A stretch of DNA of 37,350 nt, taken from the NCBI GenBank assembly GCA_964350245.1, contig CAYGJC010000019.1, positions 1 to 37,350 of the forward strand, read 5' to 3'. Shown one piece after another: positions 15,724 to 23,836 of this stretch. The notes beneath the pieces were generated by a model, which saw only the letters and a program-made list of their open reading frames with translations, made no database searches and was not told the DNA's origin. The position numbers and the translations under genes are program-made. Numbering within the stretch: position 1 is the first letter of the stretch; each line of letters starts with the position of its first letter. The stretch is from JAJACP01 sp964350245 (GTDB lineage Bacteria > Chlamydiota > Chlamydiia > Chlamydiales > JAAKFR01).

Positions 15724-16797
15724 CTATTTTAGTAGCTGCGTGCCGATCTCTTCGCCCAACTGCTGCCCAGCCCGTGCGTCCTGAGGTGTGTGCACACCCC
15801 CTTGTATGCGAGACTGAATGGCCTCTTGGCCCATCTGCTCCCAATACGCGCTTGCCTTGGGGAAGTAATGGGTCAAGATAACTACTGCCGCACCCGATTG
15901 CGCTGCATGCCCTGACGGATAACTCGGAGATTCCGGATCATGAACCATGGGATGCACACTAGAATTATAAGCAGCAGGCCTGGGCACACAAAAACGAAAC
16001 TTCGCCTCAAATGTCGCAATCAGGGCATCATAAAGAGCCATCATTAATTTAGAGCGAACATAAACAGTCTTGCCAATAGGCGTTTTGGCTGCTTGCATAT
16101 ACTCATTAGCAAGTAGGCGCCAATGCTTCTGCATTCCTTTCTCTCCCGCCCAAGCGTAGACAGCAGCGTCAGAAACGCCATCTTTTTCGGTACGCATGAG
16201 TTCAATTTGCTCTTCAAGATTGTCGCTGGGAGGAGGAGGCTTTGGGAGTGGTGACTGCCAGGGAATCCACCGAGCCACGGCTTGAATCTTTTCGGCAATG
16301 GGTTGATCACCACAGGGTGAAAAACGGTGAGGTGTGCTGCGCTCCTTTTCTAATCTAGCTTGATAGGGAGGCCATACTTGGTCGGCTAAGGCCTCGGAGT
16401 AAGCGTCGTTGTCAAGAGGAGGATAATCAGAAAAATCGGGGAAAAAGGCAGTTACCACCTGTTGCGTTAGAGGATCGAGACTACCAAAAAAGCAACGGTG
16501 TATGTTGTAGGAAAGAAAAGTTGCATCTTTTTGGGCTAAATAAAGATAGGTGTAAAAGTGTGTTTGCTGGATATAGGAGACGTTTTTTGCTTTAAAGTAG
16601 TGCTGAAGGGGGGCTTCCCATTTATCGATTCTATCAACAGTGATGAGATAGGTGGAGCGGAGTTGGCCGAGCCTCTCGTCCGAATAGGCATACTCGGTTG
16701 GAAGAGGATCAAAGTAGTCAGCCTTAGCCTGAAACCGTGGAGCAAAAAGAAAGTAGAGTAGAGCTAAAGCCCCAATGCAGATGAGCGTCTTTTTCAT
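15724..16797 (-). CDS. PAP2-superfamily acid phosphatase/haloperoxidase-like exported protein
   Basis: The start is taken at 16797, where ATGA overlaps the stop of the upstream homologue and gives a hydrophobic N-terminus (KKTLICIGALALLYFLF) that acts as signal peptide or anchor. The 357 residues end in a complete PAP2 active site: K266 through R273-P274 (KFRFCVPRP), PSGH (294-297) and SRIQGGVHTPQD with R330, H336 and D340. The family removes phosphate from phosphorylated lipids or small molecules in the periplasm; a haloperoxidase activity is the alternative. It is the second gene of a translationally coupled pair. Confidence 0.8.
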   Translation of the reverse strand: MKKTLICIGALALLYFLFAPRFQAKADYFDPLPTEYAYSDERLGQLRSTYLITVDRIDKWEAPLQHYFKAKNVSYIQQTHFYTYLYLAQKDATFLSYNIHRCFFGSLDPLTQQVVTAFFPDFSDYPPLDNDAYSEALADQVWPPYQARLEKERSTPHRFSPCGDQPIAEKIQAVARWIPWQSPLPKPPPPSDNLEEQIELMRTEKDGVSDAAVYAWAGEKGMQKHWRLLANEYMQAAKTPIGKTVYVRSKLMMALYDALIATFEAKFRFCVPRPAAYNSSVHPMVHDPESPSYPSGHAAQSGAAVVILTHYFPKASAYWEQMGQEAIQSRIQGGVHTPQDARAGQQLGEEIGTQLLK

Positions 16798-17906
16798 TTT
16801 GCGCTGAGTTGTTGAAAGATTTTTTCCCCAGTACTCTCTCCAACTACAATGTCGATCGGATAGTTGACTCCCGCCCAGATTCGTGATTGCCCGATTTGCT
16901 CGGCCAATTCTTTCCAATGCTTAGCATTTTCAGGAAAAAAATGACCTAAGAGGGTAGCAGACAGCGAAGAGGTCATGGCATGTACTGATGGGTAGCTTGG
17001 GTAGTTAAACACTGGAACAAGAGGTTTGATGGTCTTATTCTCGAGGTAGGGAGGAGGAACTGAGTAGGTGTACTTTGCCTCAAAGGTGACAATCAAAGTG
17101 TCGTAGATTCCGCTCGCTAGAAAGTGACGGACATAGAGGAGTTTTTCCATCTCAACGGGATGGGAAAATAGATAATCGTTAGCAAGTTCTATCCACCCAC
17201 CGCCCGCTTTTTCAAAAAAGTTTCCCCAGTAGATAGCCCTTTTCTTCTGCTCTTCGGAGGCTTTTTTGTTCGCTTCCAAAACGGCTTGCAACTGGTCAGA
17301 CCAGAATGTCTTATTGCTCAAGCTGGGGGGCGCAGGGGTAAGCCTCAGAGCAAAGGGAGAAATGTACCAGGGGAGCCACCCTAAGATGTTGTGTCCAAGA
17401 TCGGGATGACTATAGCCCCATTTCTGGACAGAGAAGTAGCCAATCGTCTCCTTTTGTGCCGCATTCTCAGTTTGCATCCCTTTCTTGTATTTTTCTACAA
17501 TCATCTGCGCGAGTACAATTGAGTACTCATCAGTTACCATTCCTTGCGGTTTGGGAAAACGGGGATAGAAAAGACGGATGATCCCCAACGAAACAGGATC
17601 AATGCTTCCGCTGAACTGCCCCTCAATGGAGCCCGATAGAAAAGCAAAATCAGCCTGCGCAGCATACAAGTAGGCAAAAATACGCACCCCTTTGCCTGAC
17701 ATAAAGGGTTGATAATCTAGGTAATTGGATAGAAGGTTATCCCATTTTTGCAAGCTTTCCTTTGTGATGCTGTGCTTGGTGGGAATCTGCTTGAGAAGAT
17801 TCACGCGCTTGATGGGATAGGTGTAAAAAGGGGTATATTCATCAGACTCCGCTTGCAGAGGAAATACCCAGAGACACAAAAGCACGCTAAGAAGGGACTT
17901 AATCAT
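16794..17906 (-). CDS. PAP2-superfamily homologue with degenerate active site
   Basis: This 370-residue protein has a clear cleavable signal peptide (KSLLSVLLCLWVFPLQAES) and the same overall layout as the downstream homologue. The catalytic motifs are altered: KYTYSVPPP in place of the K...RP motif, YPSVHA in place of PSGH, and SRIWAGVNYPID where the phosphorylated-enzyme histidine is replaced by asparagine. It is therefore probably not an active phosphatase and may act as a partner or binding protein to the coupled, intact paralogue (ATGA overlap at 16794-16797). Transcription starts in the short region shared with the divergent gamma-glutamyltransferase gene. Confidence 0.75.
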   Translation of the reverse strand: MIKSLLSVLLCLWVFPLQAESDEYTPFYTYPIKRVNLLKQIPTKHSITKESLQKWDNLLSNYLDYQPFMSGKGVRIFAYLYAAQADFAFLSGSIEGQFSGSIDPVSLGIIRLFYPRFPKPQGMVTDEYSIVLAQMIVEKYKKGMQTENAAQKETIGYFSVQKWGYSHPDLGHNILGWLPWYISPFALRLTPAPPSLSNKTFWSDQLQAVLEANKKASEEQKKRAIYWGNFFEKAGGGWIELANDYLFSHPVEMEKLLYVRHFLASGIYDTLIVTFEAKYTYSVPPPYLENKTIKPLVPVFNYPSYPSVHAMTSSLSATLLGHFFPENAKHWKELAEQIGQSRIWAGVNYPIDIVVGESTGEKIFQQLSAK

Positions 17907-17970
17907 TGTTTTTCTCTAAAAAACTTTGTACATTTTGATACCATTAAACTACCCAGCCCGCAAGTGTTTC

Positions 17971-19539
17971 ATGATTCTATTCTCTTTTCTCATTCTCCCT
18001 TTTTTAGCCTCACAGCCAGAAGCGCACACGGGCTTTACAGCTAAAACTTCTTCTTTTGGAAAGAGTATGATGGTGGCCTCTGCAAGCCCGCTTGCCTCTC
18101 AGATAGGTTACACGATCTTGGAGAAGGGAGGAGGTGCTCTTGATGCTGCTATTGCGATGCAGATGGTGTTAACTCTAGTTGAGCCCCACTCATCCGGAAT
18201 CGGTGGAGGCGGCTTGCTTCTCTATTACGGAAAGAAGGAGGAAAAAGTGTTCGCTTATGATGGGAGAGAAACAGCTCCTAAAGCGATTGAAACCAAGCGG
18301 ATTCCCGATATCGTGGGAGGAAAAGCGGTAGGAACACCCGGCCTCTTGAAAATGTTGGAAATGGCCTACCATGAGCATGGAGTGCTTCCTTGGAGAGAGC
18401 TTTTCGAGCCTGCCATTCAGCTGGCTCAGGAAGGGTTCACGGTCACTCCTCGTTTCCATAAGCTGATTCAAAAGACTCCAGGGTTGAAAACTTTTCCAGA
18501 AACACGTGATTACCTGTTTGAGAACGGAAAGGCTAAGCCTGCAGGGACCCGTTTGAAAAATCGGGCTCTGGCCAAAACCTTGCACTTGATCGCAGACCAC
18601 GGAACAGACCCTTTTTATAAGGGAGAGGTGGCTCAAAAGATAGTGGATGCTGTTCAACCAGGTGCACTTTCCATGGAGGATTTAGCTGCTTACCGTCCTG
18701 TGAAACGGAAACCGATTGAATCGGTATACCGTCACTACCGGGTTTGCGGATTTCCGCCTCCATCGGCAGGTGGAATTGCTGTTGCACAGATTTTAGGGAT
18801 GCTTAGTGCGGCTGATTTAAGTGGATACACTTTAGGTCATCCTGAGTTCATTAATCTTTTTTGTCGGGCTAGTCGGGCCGCTTATGCGGATCGTCAGTTG
18901 TATGGGGGGGATCCAGCTTTTACGAATGTTCCTGTCGATTTGATGCTGAGTCCAACCTACCTGCGCCATCTTTTGGAAAATCCTAATAAGACTCCGATAG
19001 CAGCTGTTGAGCATCCTTCTACCTCCCAGATCTGTGTCATCGATAAAGAGGGAAATGCGGTTTCGTTGACTTCAAGCTTAGAGAATGCTTTTGGTTCGAC
19101 GGTGATGGTGGGGGGATTTTTTCTCAATAATCAGATCACCGATTTTTCGACAGGGCCCAATCGGATCGAGTCAGGCAAACGGCCAATGAGCAGTATGGCG
19201 CCCACTTTCATCTTTGATGGAGATGACCTTGTTTTAAATGTCGGTTCAGCCGGTGGCGCGCGCATCATTGATTACGTGTCTAAAACCATTGTGGGGGTAC
19301 TTGATTTTGGAATGACGATTCAAGAGGCGATCTCATTTCCCAACTACACCTCTGTTGTGGATGCAATCGACTTGGAAGAGGATACATTTTTGAAAAAAGA
19401 AATCCCCATTTTACAAAAGATGGGAAATCGCGTGCGTGTGATCCATCTCACAAGTGGAACACAAGGAATTCAAGCAACCCCCTTTTATCTCATTGGAGGG
19501 GTAGATCCAAGGCGTGAGGGGGTCGCTATGGGAGATTAA
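17971..19539 (+). CDS. ggt: Gamma-glutamyltransferase (gamma-glutamyltranspeptidase)
   Basis: The enzyme cleaves the gamma-glutamyl bond of glutathione and related compounds in the periplasm after splitting itself at a threonine. The ATG at 17971 gives a good signal peptide (ILFSFLILPFLASQPEAH); an upstream TTG would add 15 unlikely residues. Family landmarks are GGGALDAAIAMQMVLTLVEP, SSGIGGGG, YDGRETAP, FPPPSAGGIA, the processing site with T351 in HPSTSQICVIDKEGNAVSLT, LNNQITDFS and GKRPMSSMAPT. The 522 residues are somewhat shorter than E. coli Ggt (580). In an intracellular bacterium it could let the cell draw glutamate and cysteine from host glutathione, which is inference. Confidence 0.93.
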   Translation: MILFSFLILPFLASQPEAHTGFTAKTSSFGKSMMVASASPLASQIGYTILEKGGGALDAAIAMQMVLTLVEPHSSGIGGGGLLLYYGKKEEKVFAYDGRETAPKAIETKRIPDIVGGKAVGTPGLLKMLEMAYHEHGVLPWRELFEPAIQLAQEGFTVTPRFHKLIQKTPGLKTFPETRDYLFENGKAKPAGTRLKNRALAKTLHLIADHGTDPFYKGEVAQKIVDAVQPGALSMEDLAAYRPVKRKPIESVYRHYRVCGFPPPSAGGIAVAQILGMLSAADLSGYTLGHPEFINLFCRASRAAYADRQLYGGDPAFTNVPVDLMLSPTYLRHLLENPNKTPIAAVEHPSTSQICVIDKEGNAVSLTSSLENAFGSTVMVGGFFLNNQITDFSTGPNRIESGKRPMSSMAPTFIFDGDDLVLNVGSAGGARIIDYVSKTIVGVLDFGMTIQEAISFPNYTSVVDAIDLEEDTFLKKEIPILQKMGNRVRVIHLTSGTQGIQATPFYLIGGVDPRREGVAMGD

Positions 19540-19566
19540 ATAGAAATAAATTTTAGTGAGAATAGT

Positions 19567-20337
19567 ATGAAATACCGGCTCTATATAGATGAAGTAGGAA
19601 GCCCTGATTTTGGAAGTTGCCATAACCACAATCATCGCTTTCTGAGCTTAACGGGTGTTATTTTTGACATTGAGCATGTCCAAAATATTGTTCATCCTCA
19701 AATGGAAAAGCTAAAGAGAGACTTTTTTGAACATCATCCGGATGAGCCCTTGATTTTACATCGGAAGGAGATTGTTAATGCTAAGCCCCCTTTTCAAATC
19801 TTGCGAAATCCTGAAATTAAACAAAACTTTGATTATACATTTCTTGCCCTACTAAAGAGTTGGGACTACACGGTCATCACGGTTTGTATTGACAAGCTGC
19901 GTCATAGTGAAAAATATACCGAATGGAAGTTTGAGCCTTATCACTATTGTCTCGAAGTCTTGCTAGAAAGATACCTCTATTTTTTGGACGCGAAAAAAAA
20001 ATCAGGAGATGCAATGGCGGAATCGAGGGGTGGAAAAGAGGACATGAAACTTAAGGAAGTTTACCACAGACTGTGGCATGAAGGCACACACTTTGTCAGT
20101 GCACCTCGATTTCAATCATGCTTAACAAGCAAACAGTTAAAGATCAAAGCGAAGGCAAATAATATTAGTGGTCTTCAACTAGCAGATTTAATTGCTCATC
20201 CAAGCAGAAACGAAATACTTAAATCAAAAAATATTTTGGACAAACCTCTTGCACCATTTGCTCAGGAAATTATTCAAATTCTTCAAGGAAAATACTATGT
20301 GTATAGGGGAAATATGTATGGAAAGAAATTCTTGTAA
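19567..20337 (+). CDS. DUF3800-domain protein
   Basis: The 256-residue protein matches the DUF3800 layout: N-terminal strand YRLYIDEVGSP with D8-E9, FLSLTGVIF, a central RYLYFL helix, and the conserved SGLQLADLIAHP near the C-terminus. The family is predicted to have an RNase H-like nuclease fold with these acidic residues at its centre, and it is scattered among mobile and defence regions. Activity has not been shown here. It is preceded by a GTGAGAATAGT stretch and lies 27 bases after ggt. Composition is more AT-rich than ggt, which suits separate acquisition. Confidence 0.75.
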   Translation: MKYRLYIDEVGSPDFGSCHNHNHRFLSLTGVIFDIEHVQNIVHPQMEKLKRDFFEHHPDEPLILHRKEIVNAKPPFQILRNPEIKQNFDYTFLALLKSWDYTVITVCIDKLRHSEKYTEWKFEPYHYCLEVLLERYLYFLDAKKKSGDAMAESRGGKEDMKLKEVYHRLWHEGTHFVSAPRFQSCLTSKQLKIKAKANNISGLQLADLIAHPSRNEILKSKNILDKPLAPFAQEIIQILQGKYYVYRGNMYGKKFL

Positions 20338-20343
20338 GAAGGC

Positions 20344-20365
20344 AAAAAAAAAGGCCCGAAGGGCC
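20344..20365 (-). terminator. Intrinsic terminator of the glycosyltransferase run
   Basis: Read on the minus strand, a GGCCC-TTC-GGGCC hairpin (20353-20365) is followed by nine T (20344-20352). It lies about 110 bases beyond the stop of the membrane-protein gene at 20475. The stretch 20366-20474 between them is probably its 3' untranslated region; I see no other gene or RNA in it. Confidence 0.8.
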
Positions 20366-20474
20366 CGATAGCTTGCGCCATCCACCTCCAGTTCCCTGGA
20401 TTGTCCTCATTTTATCAGTAAAGCCTCTTATTGAGCAAGGAATCATTTTCTATCTTAACATGCGTAATGGGAGA

Positions 20475-20903
20475 TTAGGCATTTCTTCTAGTTGCACTTA
20501 AGCCAACCAAAAATCCCCACATCATTCCAGGCGCTGCGAAGGTTCCCCCTGTTGCCACACCTCCAGCAAAACCTCCTGAGAGTGTACACGACACGATGAT
20601 AGACAGATCTGTGTTGTCTGCGTTCTCAATATCATCCCCCGCAATGATGCATACTGTGGCTCCACACGCATATCCAACAGGTGCCCCTAGGCATGCTCCC
20701 ACCGGACCTCCAGCCATTCCGCCAGCAACCGCACCGGCTAGTGTGGAAGTGGCAATAATGATGGTTGCAGCATCAGCAGAAGGACGGCGATCTTGTTGAT
20801 GAACGTGAGATCGATGGGTATGAGAACGAGGAGCTTCATACGGATCGGGGTCTATGGCACTGAAGTGAATGCTGTCACAACTACTACTAAGCGAGGCGGT
20901 CAT
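20475..20903 (-). CDS. Glycine-rich membrane protein, function unknown
   Basis: The 142-residue protein has a polar, histidine-rich N-terminus (about 1-44) and then two glycine/alanine-rich hydrophobic stretches: IIIATSTLAGAVAGGMAGG with GACLGAPVGYACGATVCIIA, and LSIIVSCTLSGGFAGGVATG with WGFLVGLSA. Such glycine-zipper segments pack tightly in membranes. An AGGAGAAAC box precedes the ATG, 10 bases after the glycosyltransferase stop, so both share a transcript that ends at the terminator near 20350. It might be an Inc-like effector or a glycine-zipper envelope protein; neither is proven. Confidence 0.6.
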   Translation of the reverse strand: MTASLSSSCDSIHFSAIDPDPYEAPRSHTHRSHVHQQDRRPSADAATIIIATSTLAGAVAGGMAGGPVGACLGAPVGYACGATVCIIAGDDIENADNTDLSIIVSCTLSGGFAGGVATGGTFAAPGMMWGFLVGLSATRRNA

Positions 20904-20913
20904 TTGTTTCTCC

Positions 20914-22005
20914 TTACTTTGTGTTCAACAGCTCAGAATAGCGAGTGGCACGAGCCTCCCAGCTAAAGGCTGTCTTATAGTTCAAAATTTGTTTCTGCAA
21001 GTGCTCGCGGGTCTTAGCATCTTTTAAAAGGCGCATTTTTTTCACTAGATCCTCTGTGTTACCCGGCTCATATAAAAGCACGCCCTCTCCATTAGTAAAG
21101 TGTTCCTCGACAACAGGCATTTTGGGGGCGATGAAAGGGCGCCCCATTCGGGCGTACTCAAAAAGCTTGGTGTGTGCTACATAAGGCATTCGTCCTGTGG
21201 GCTCAAATGGGGCCACAAAGGCATCTGCCTGCTGTGCTACCGCGCACACTTCACCTGGAGGGATATATCCAAGAAACTCCACCTGAGCATGCCTTTTTTT
21301 GAGATGTGCAATCTCATCTTGCTTGCCTCCTACCACTTTGAGTTGGACTCCCTCCACTTGGGAGACAGCTTCTAGCAGATGTGGCAGTCCTTGTCCTGCA
21401 TAGAGTTGACCAATATACATGAGAGTAAGAGGCTCTCCACTTTCAGGAGGAGGAAGCGGCTCTTTTTTGACGGCTAATGGGACCACTTCAATAGGGATTT
21501 GGATCGAATAGGGGGGAGCCAGAAGGATCTTTTTCAGGGCTTGGGTGGTTACTGTAATGAGGTCGGCTCTTTGCAATAACTGTTGTTCTACGTGGAATGT
21601 GCTAGGAAGTGTTTCCATATCAGGATAATAGGCTAGTTGATGTACCTCATAGAGATAGCGCACGTGAGAGATTTTGCGCGCCAGGTGGTAAGCAGCTTGT
21701 TTGGGCACGCTCATGATAACCCAGTCGGGGCGTATCCTACGTATCTGGCGTTGCACACAGAAAAAGAAAGGAGTGTTCCAACTGATGTTAAATAGATTGT
21801 TTTTTCGCACAATGGGAAGACGTTGGATAGAAAAACAATGGGGGGGAACAGCATAATGGTCAAAAAGATCAGAAGCAGACCCTTTTCCACATAAAAGGGA
21901 AACATCCATCCCCTGGGTGGCCAAAGCAGCGCATGAGTCGAAGATAAAAACGTCATGAGCGCTTCTTTTAGGCAAAATTTCATTGTAGGGATAAATAATC
22001 CGCAT
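20914..22005 (-). CDS. GT4-family glycosyltransferase
   Basis: The 363-residue protein has the two Rossmann lobes of a GT-B enzyme. The N-terminal lobe begins MRIIYPYNEILPKRSAHDVF. The C-terminal lobe has LTLMYIGQLYAGQGLPHLLEAV, VEFLGYIPPGEV and the sugar-nucleotide loop FEPTGRMPYVAHTKLFEYAR followed by MGRPFIAP with the E-x7-E-like acidic region (VVEEHF). These are retaining-glycosyltransferase (GT4) signatures; donor and acceptor cannot be predicted, but cell-envelope glycan or glycolipid synthesis is the usual role. No ribosome binding site is evident before the ATG. It is divergent from the fliF gene, with about 60 bases between. Confidence 0.85.
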   Translation of the reverse strand: MRIIYPYNEILPKRSAHDVFIFDSCAALATQGMDVSLLCGKGSASDLFDHYAVPPHCFSIQRLPIVRKNNLFNISWNTPFFFCVQRQIRRIRPDWVIMSVPKQAAYHLARKISHVRYLYEVHQLAYYPDMETLPSTFHVEQQLLQRADLITVTTQALKKILLAPPYSIQIPIEVVPLAVKKEPLPPPESGEPLTLMYIGQLYAGQGLPHLLEAVSQVEGVQLKVVGGKQDEIAHLKKRHAQVEFLGYIPPGEVCAVAQQADAFVAPFEPTGRMPYVAHTKLFEYARMGRPFIAPKMPVVEEHFTNGEGVLLYEPGNTEDLVKKMRLLKDAKTREHLQKQILNYKTAFSWEARATRYSELLNTK

Positions 22006-22065
22006 TTGTCAAATTTGATTTTTTCTGTTAATGCTAAAGGATAATGACAAATAACTAAACAATTG

Positions 22066-23247
22066 ATGAAAGAGATCGCCTCCCAGTTTTTCAAAATTTG
22101 GAAAGAGATCAAACCTCTGCAAAAATTGGTTGCTGTGGCCATCCTTCTTTTTGTCTCGACAGTTTTAGGCTATTTGGTCCTAAAGTCGATGGCAGGGCAA
22201 CAAGCGGCGAAGAAAGTGGCACGTGAAGAGGCGCAGCTTTTGGATTTGGCCGCAACGAATGCTCTACGTAATGACCAGAGAAAGGGATTTGAGCTCTTTG
22301 ATACCAATACGTGGATCAAAGGAGATAAGGAACTTCAAGTGCTCGAAATGCGGGCACTCAAGGGTCAGTTGGAAAAAGATTTGGCCGATTTCGATCAGAT
22401 TAAAAGCGCGCGTGTGATTCTAGACATCTCTCCGGGACGCAGTTTTGGTAATACCTCCTATAAAACAAAAGCCTCGGTCATTTTGACGCTCAATCCAGCA
22501 GCTCACCTGGGAACCTCGCAATTAAGAGCGATCACAAATCACTTGGCTGGAGCAGTGCATGGATTAGAACCCCATATGGTTGCGATCTCCGATACGACGG
22601 GTAAATTGTACAAAGCAATTGATTCCGGAGGTGAGGAGGAGTATTTAAGCAACGCTTCTTTAGCTTTTGAGCAGCACTTGGGTCAGAAAATTCAGGCTTT
22701 GCTCCAGGTTTTAGTGGGTGAAGGGCACTACTTTTCAACTGTGCAAGCTATGGTAGACAAGGGAAGCCAACACCCGCGCTCTGTTTCGGTGATTGTTGCC
22801 ATCGATCAGGAGCATGGCGAGCTGGTTAAAGAGATTGAGGCCTATCTACACCATATGGTTTCCGGATATGAAATGCCTCTTTACCTAACTGTCGAGGCGA
22901 TTGCGTTTGAGAAAAAGAAAAAGCCATGGATCGAAACCAAGAAACAAGGCAGGTATGGAGGACTGATTGTCACAAGTGTGGTGGTTTTGGTGGCTCTTGC
23001 CTGTCTGTATCCGCTCATGCGCCGTTATAGAACCCAAAAAAATGACGACTCTCTTTTTCAGGTGATGACGCGTGTTGATGTGGATAAGCTTGCCGAATCG
23101 ATTGAAGATGAGGACCCACAAACCATCGCTCTGATGCTCTCCTACCTAGAGCCGGCGCGTGCAGAAAGACTCATTGCTGCTCTGCCCGAAGCGCTTCAAG
23201 AGGAGATCTTAAACCATCTCTCTGAGATTGAATATGAAAGTTATTAG
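22066..23247 (+). CDS. fliF: FliF-like MS-ring protein with FliG-middle-domain-like C-terminus
   Basis: The start is placed at the ATG at 22066 (a TTG lies one codon earlier). The 393-residue protein has a helix at about 21-39, a periplasmic ring-building region containing KSARVILDI and KTKASVILTLN, typical of FliF/SctJ, and a second helix at about 298-318. Salmonella FliF is about 560 residues, so the periplasmic part is shortened. After the second helix, residues 340-388 (VDKLAESIEDEDPQTIALML, then SYLEPARAERLIAALP) resemble the EHPQ region of the FliG middle domain rather than a plain FliF tail. Chlamydiae lack flagella but keep FliF, FliI and FlhA homologues that contact the type III system. 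It heads a coupled four-gene run. Confidence 0.85.
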   Translation: MKEIASQFFKIWKEIKPLQKLVAVAILLFVSTVLGYLVLKSMAGQQAAKKVAREEAQLLDLAATNALRNDQRKGFELFDTNTWIKGDKELQVLEMRALKGQLEKDLADFDQIKSARVILDISPGRSFGNTSYKTKASVILTLNPAAHLGTSQLRAITNHLAGAVHGLEPHMVAISDTTGKLYKAIDSGGEEEYLSNASLAFEQHLGQKIQALLQVLVGEGHYFSTVQAMVDKGSQHPRSVSVIVAIDQEHGELVKEIEAYLHHMVSGYEMPLYLTVEAIAFEKKKKPWIETKKQGRYGGLIVTSVVVLVALACLYPLMRRYRTQKNDDSLFQVMTRVDVDKLAESIEDEDPQTIALMLSYLEPARAERLIAALPEALQEEILNHLSEIEYESY

Positions 23248-23836
23248 AGGAGAAACAGTTCAACAAACTCTCCTTCTAACGCCTAATGGAGAGTTATTGG
23301 GGACAAATAAAGAGGACTTTACCGACCTTGTCGAAGAGGAGTGCCGCAGATCCTTTCAGAAAGGGCAGGAAAAAGGTGAGAGGGTTGGCTATTACAAAGC
23401 CTTGGAAGAGTCGAAAATGTTTGTCACCCTTCTGCAGACCATGACCCGTAAGGTTTTAGAGCAAAAAAATCGTCTTTTAGATCAACTCAAGCCTGAAATC
23501 ATTGAGTTTTCTATGAGCGTCTGTGAGCAAGTGTTACGCAAAGAGCTCTCTCAGCCCCATGCTCTTGTTCGACTCATTCACTCTCTACTTGTTGTGGTTA
23601 CTCCTTCGCTTAAAGACGATTCGATCAAAATTGTTCTAGCGCCAGACGATTTTTTGATGCTCGAAAATCATTTTGATGAAATTCAATATGATAAAAGAGA
23701 GGTGAAGGGGATCCATTTTGTTTCCGACTCTCTTATGCGGCGCGGAGATTGCCGTATTGAAACGACCAGTGGTTTATTGAATTACGACATTTCTCGAGAA
23801 CTCAATGATTTACAAGCAAAAGTGTTGCAGCATTGA
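23234..23836 (+). CDS. FliH/SctL-like stator of the export ATPase
   Basis: The ATG at 23234 lies inside the end of fliF (14-base overlap); a TTG two codons earlier is the alternative. The 200-residue product is charged and helical at first (FTDLVEEECRRSFQKGQEKG), then has the C-terminal pattern of FliH/YscL proteins: EIIEFSMSVCEQVLRKEL, VTPSLKDDSIKIVLAPDDF, and SDSLMRRGDCRIETTSGLLNYD, matching the family's GxCxIET-G-lD motif. FliH-type proteins dimerise, bind the FliI N-terminus and inhibit or localise the ATPase. Position directly before fliI supports this; it corresponds to the chlamydial gene between fliF and fliI. Confidence 0.75.
   Translation: MKVIRGETVQQTLLLTPNGELLGTNKEDFTDLVEEECRRSFQKGQEKGERVGYYKALEESKMFVTLLQTMTRKVLEQKNRLLDQLKPEIIEFSMSVCEQVLRKELSQPHALVRLIHSLLVVVTPSLKDDSIKIVLAPDDFLMLENHFDEIQYDKREVKGIHFVSDSLMRRGDCRIETTSGLLNYDISRELNDLQAKVLQH

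Noticed and set aside
20338..20474. A small RNA or tmRNA-like gene downstream of DUF3800
   Set aside because: The GGCCC hairpin with T9 is explained as terminator of the minus-strand operon, and no tRNA-like or SRP-like structure is visible.
22936..23247. FliF carrying an ordinary short FliF C-terminus
   Set aside because: The EDPQTIAL segment fits FliG better; the plain reading was set aside but should be tested.
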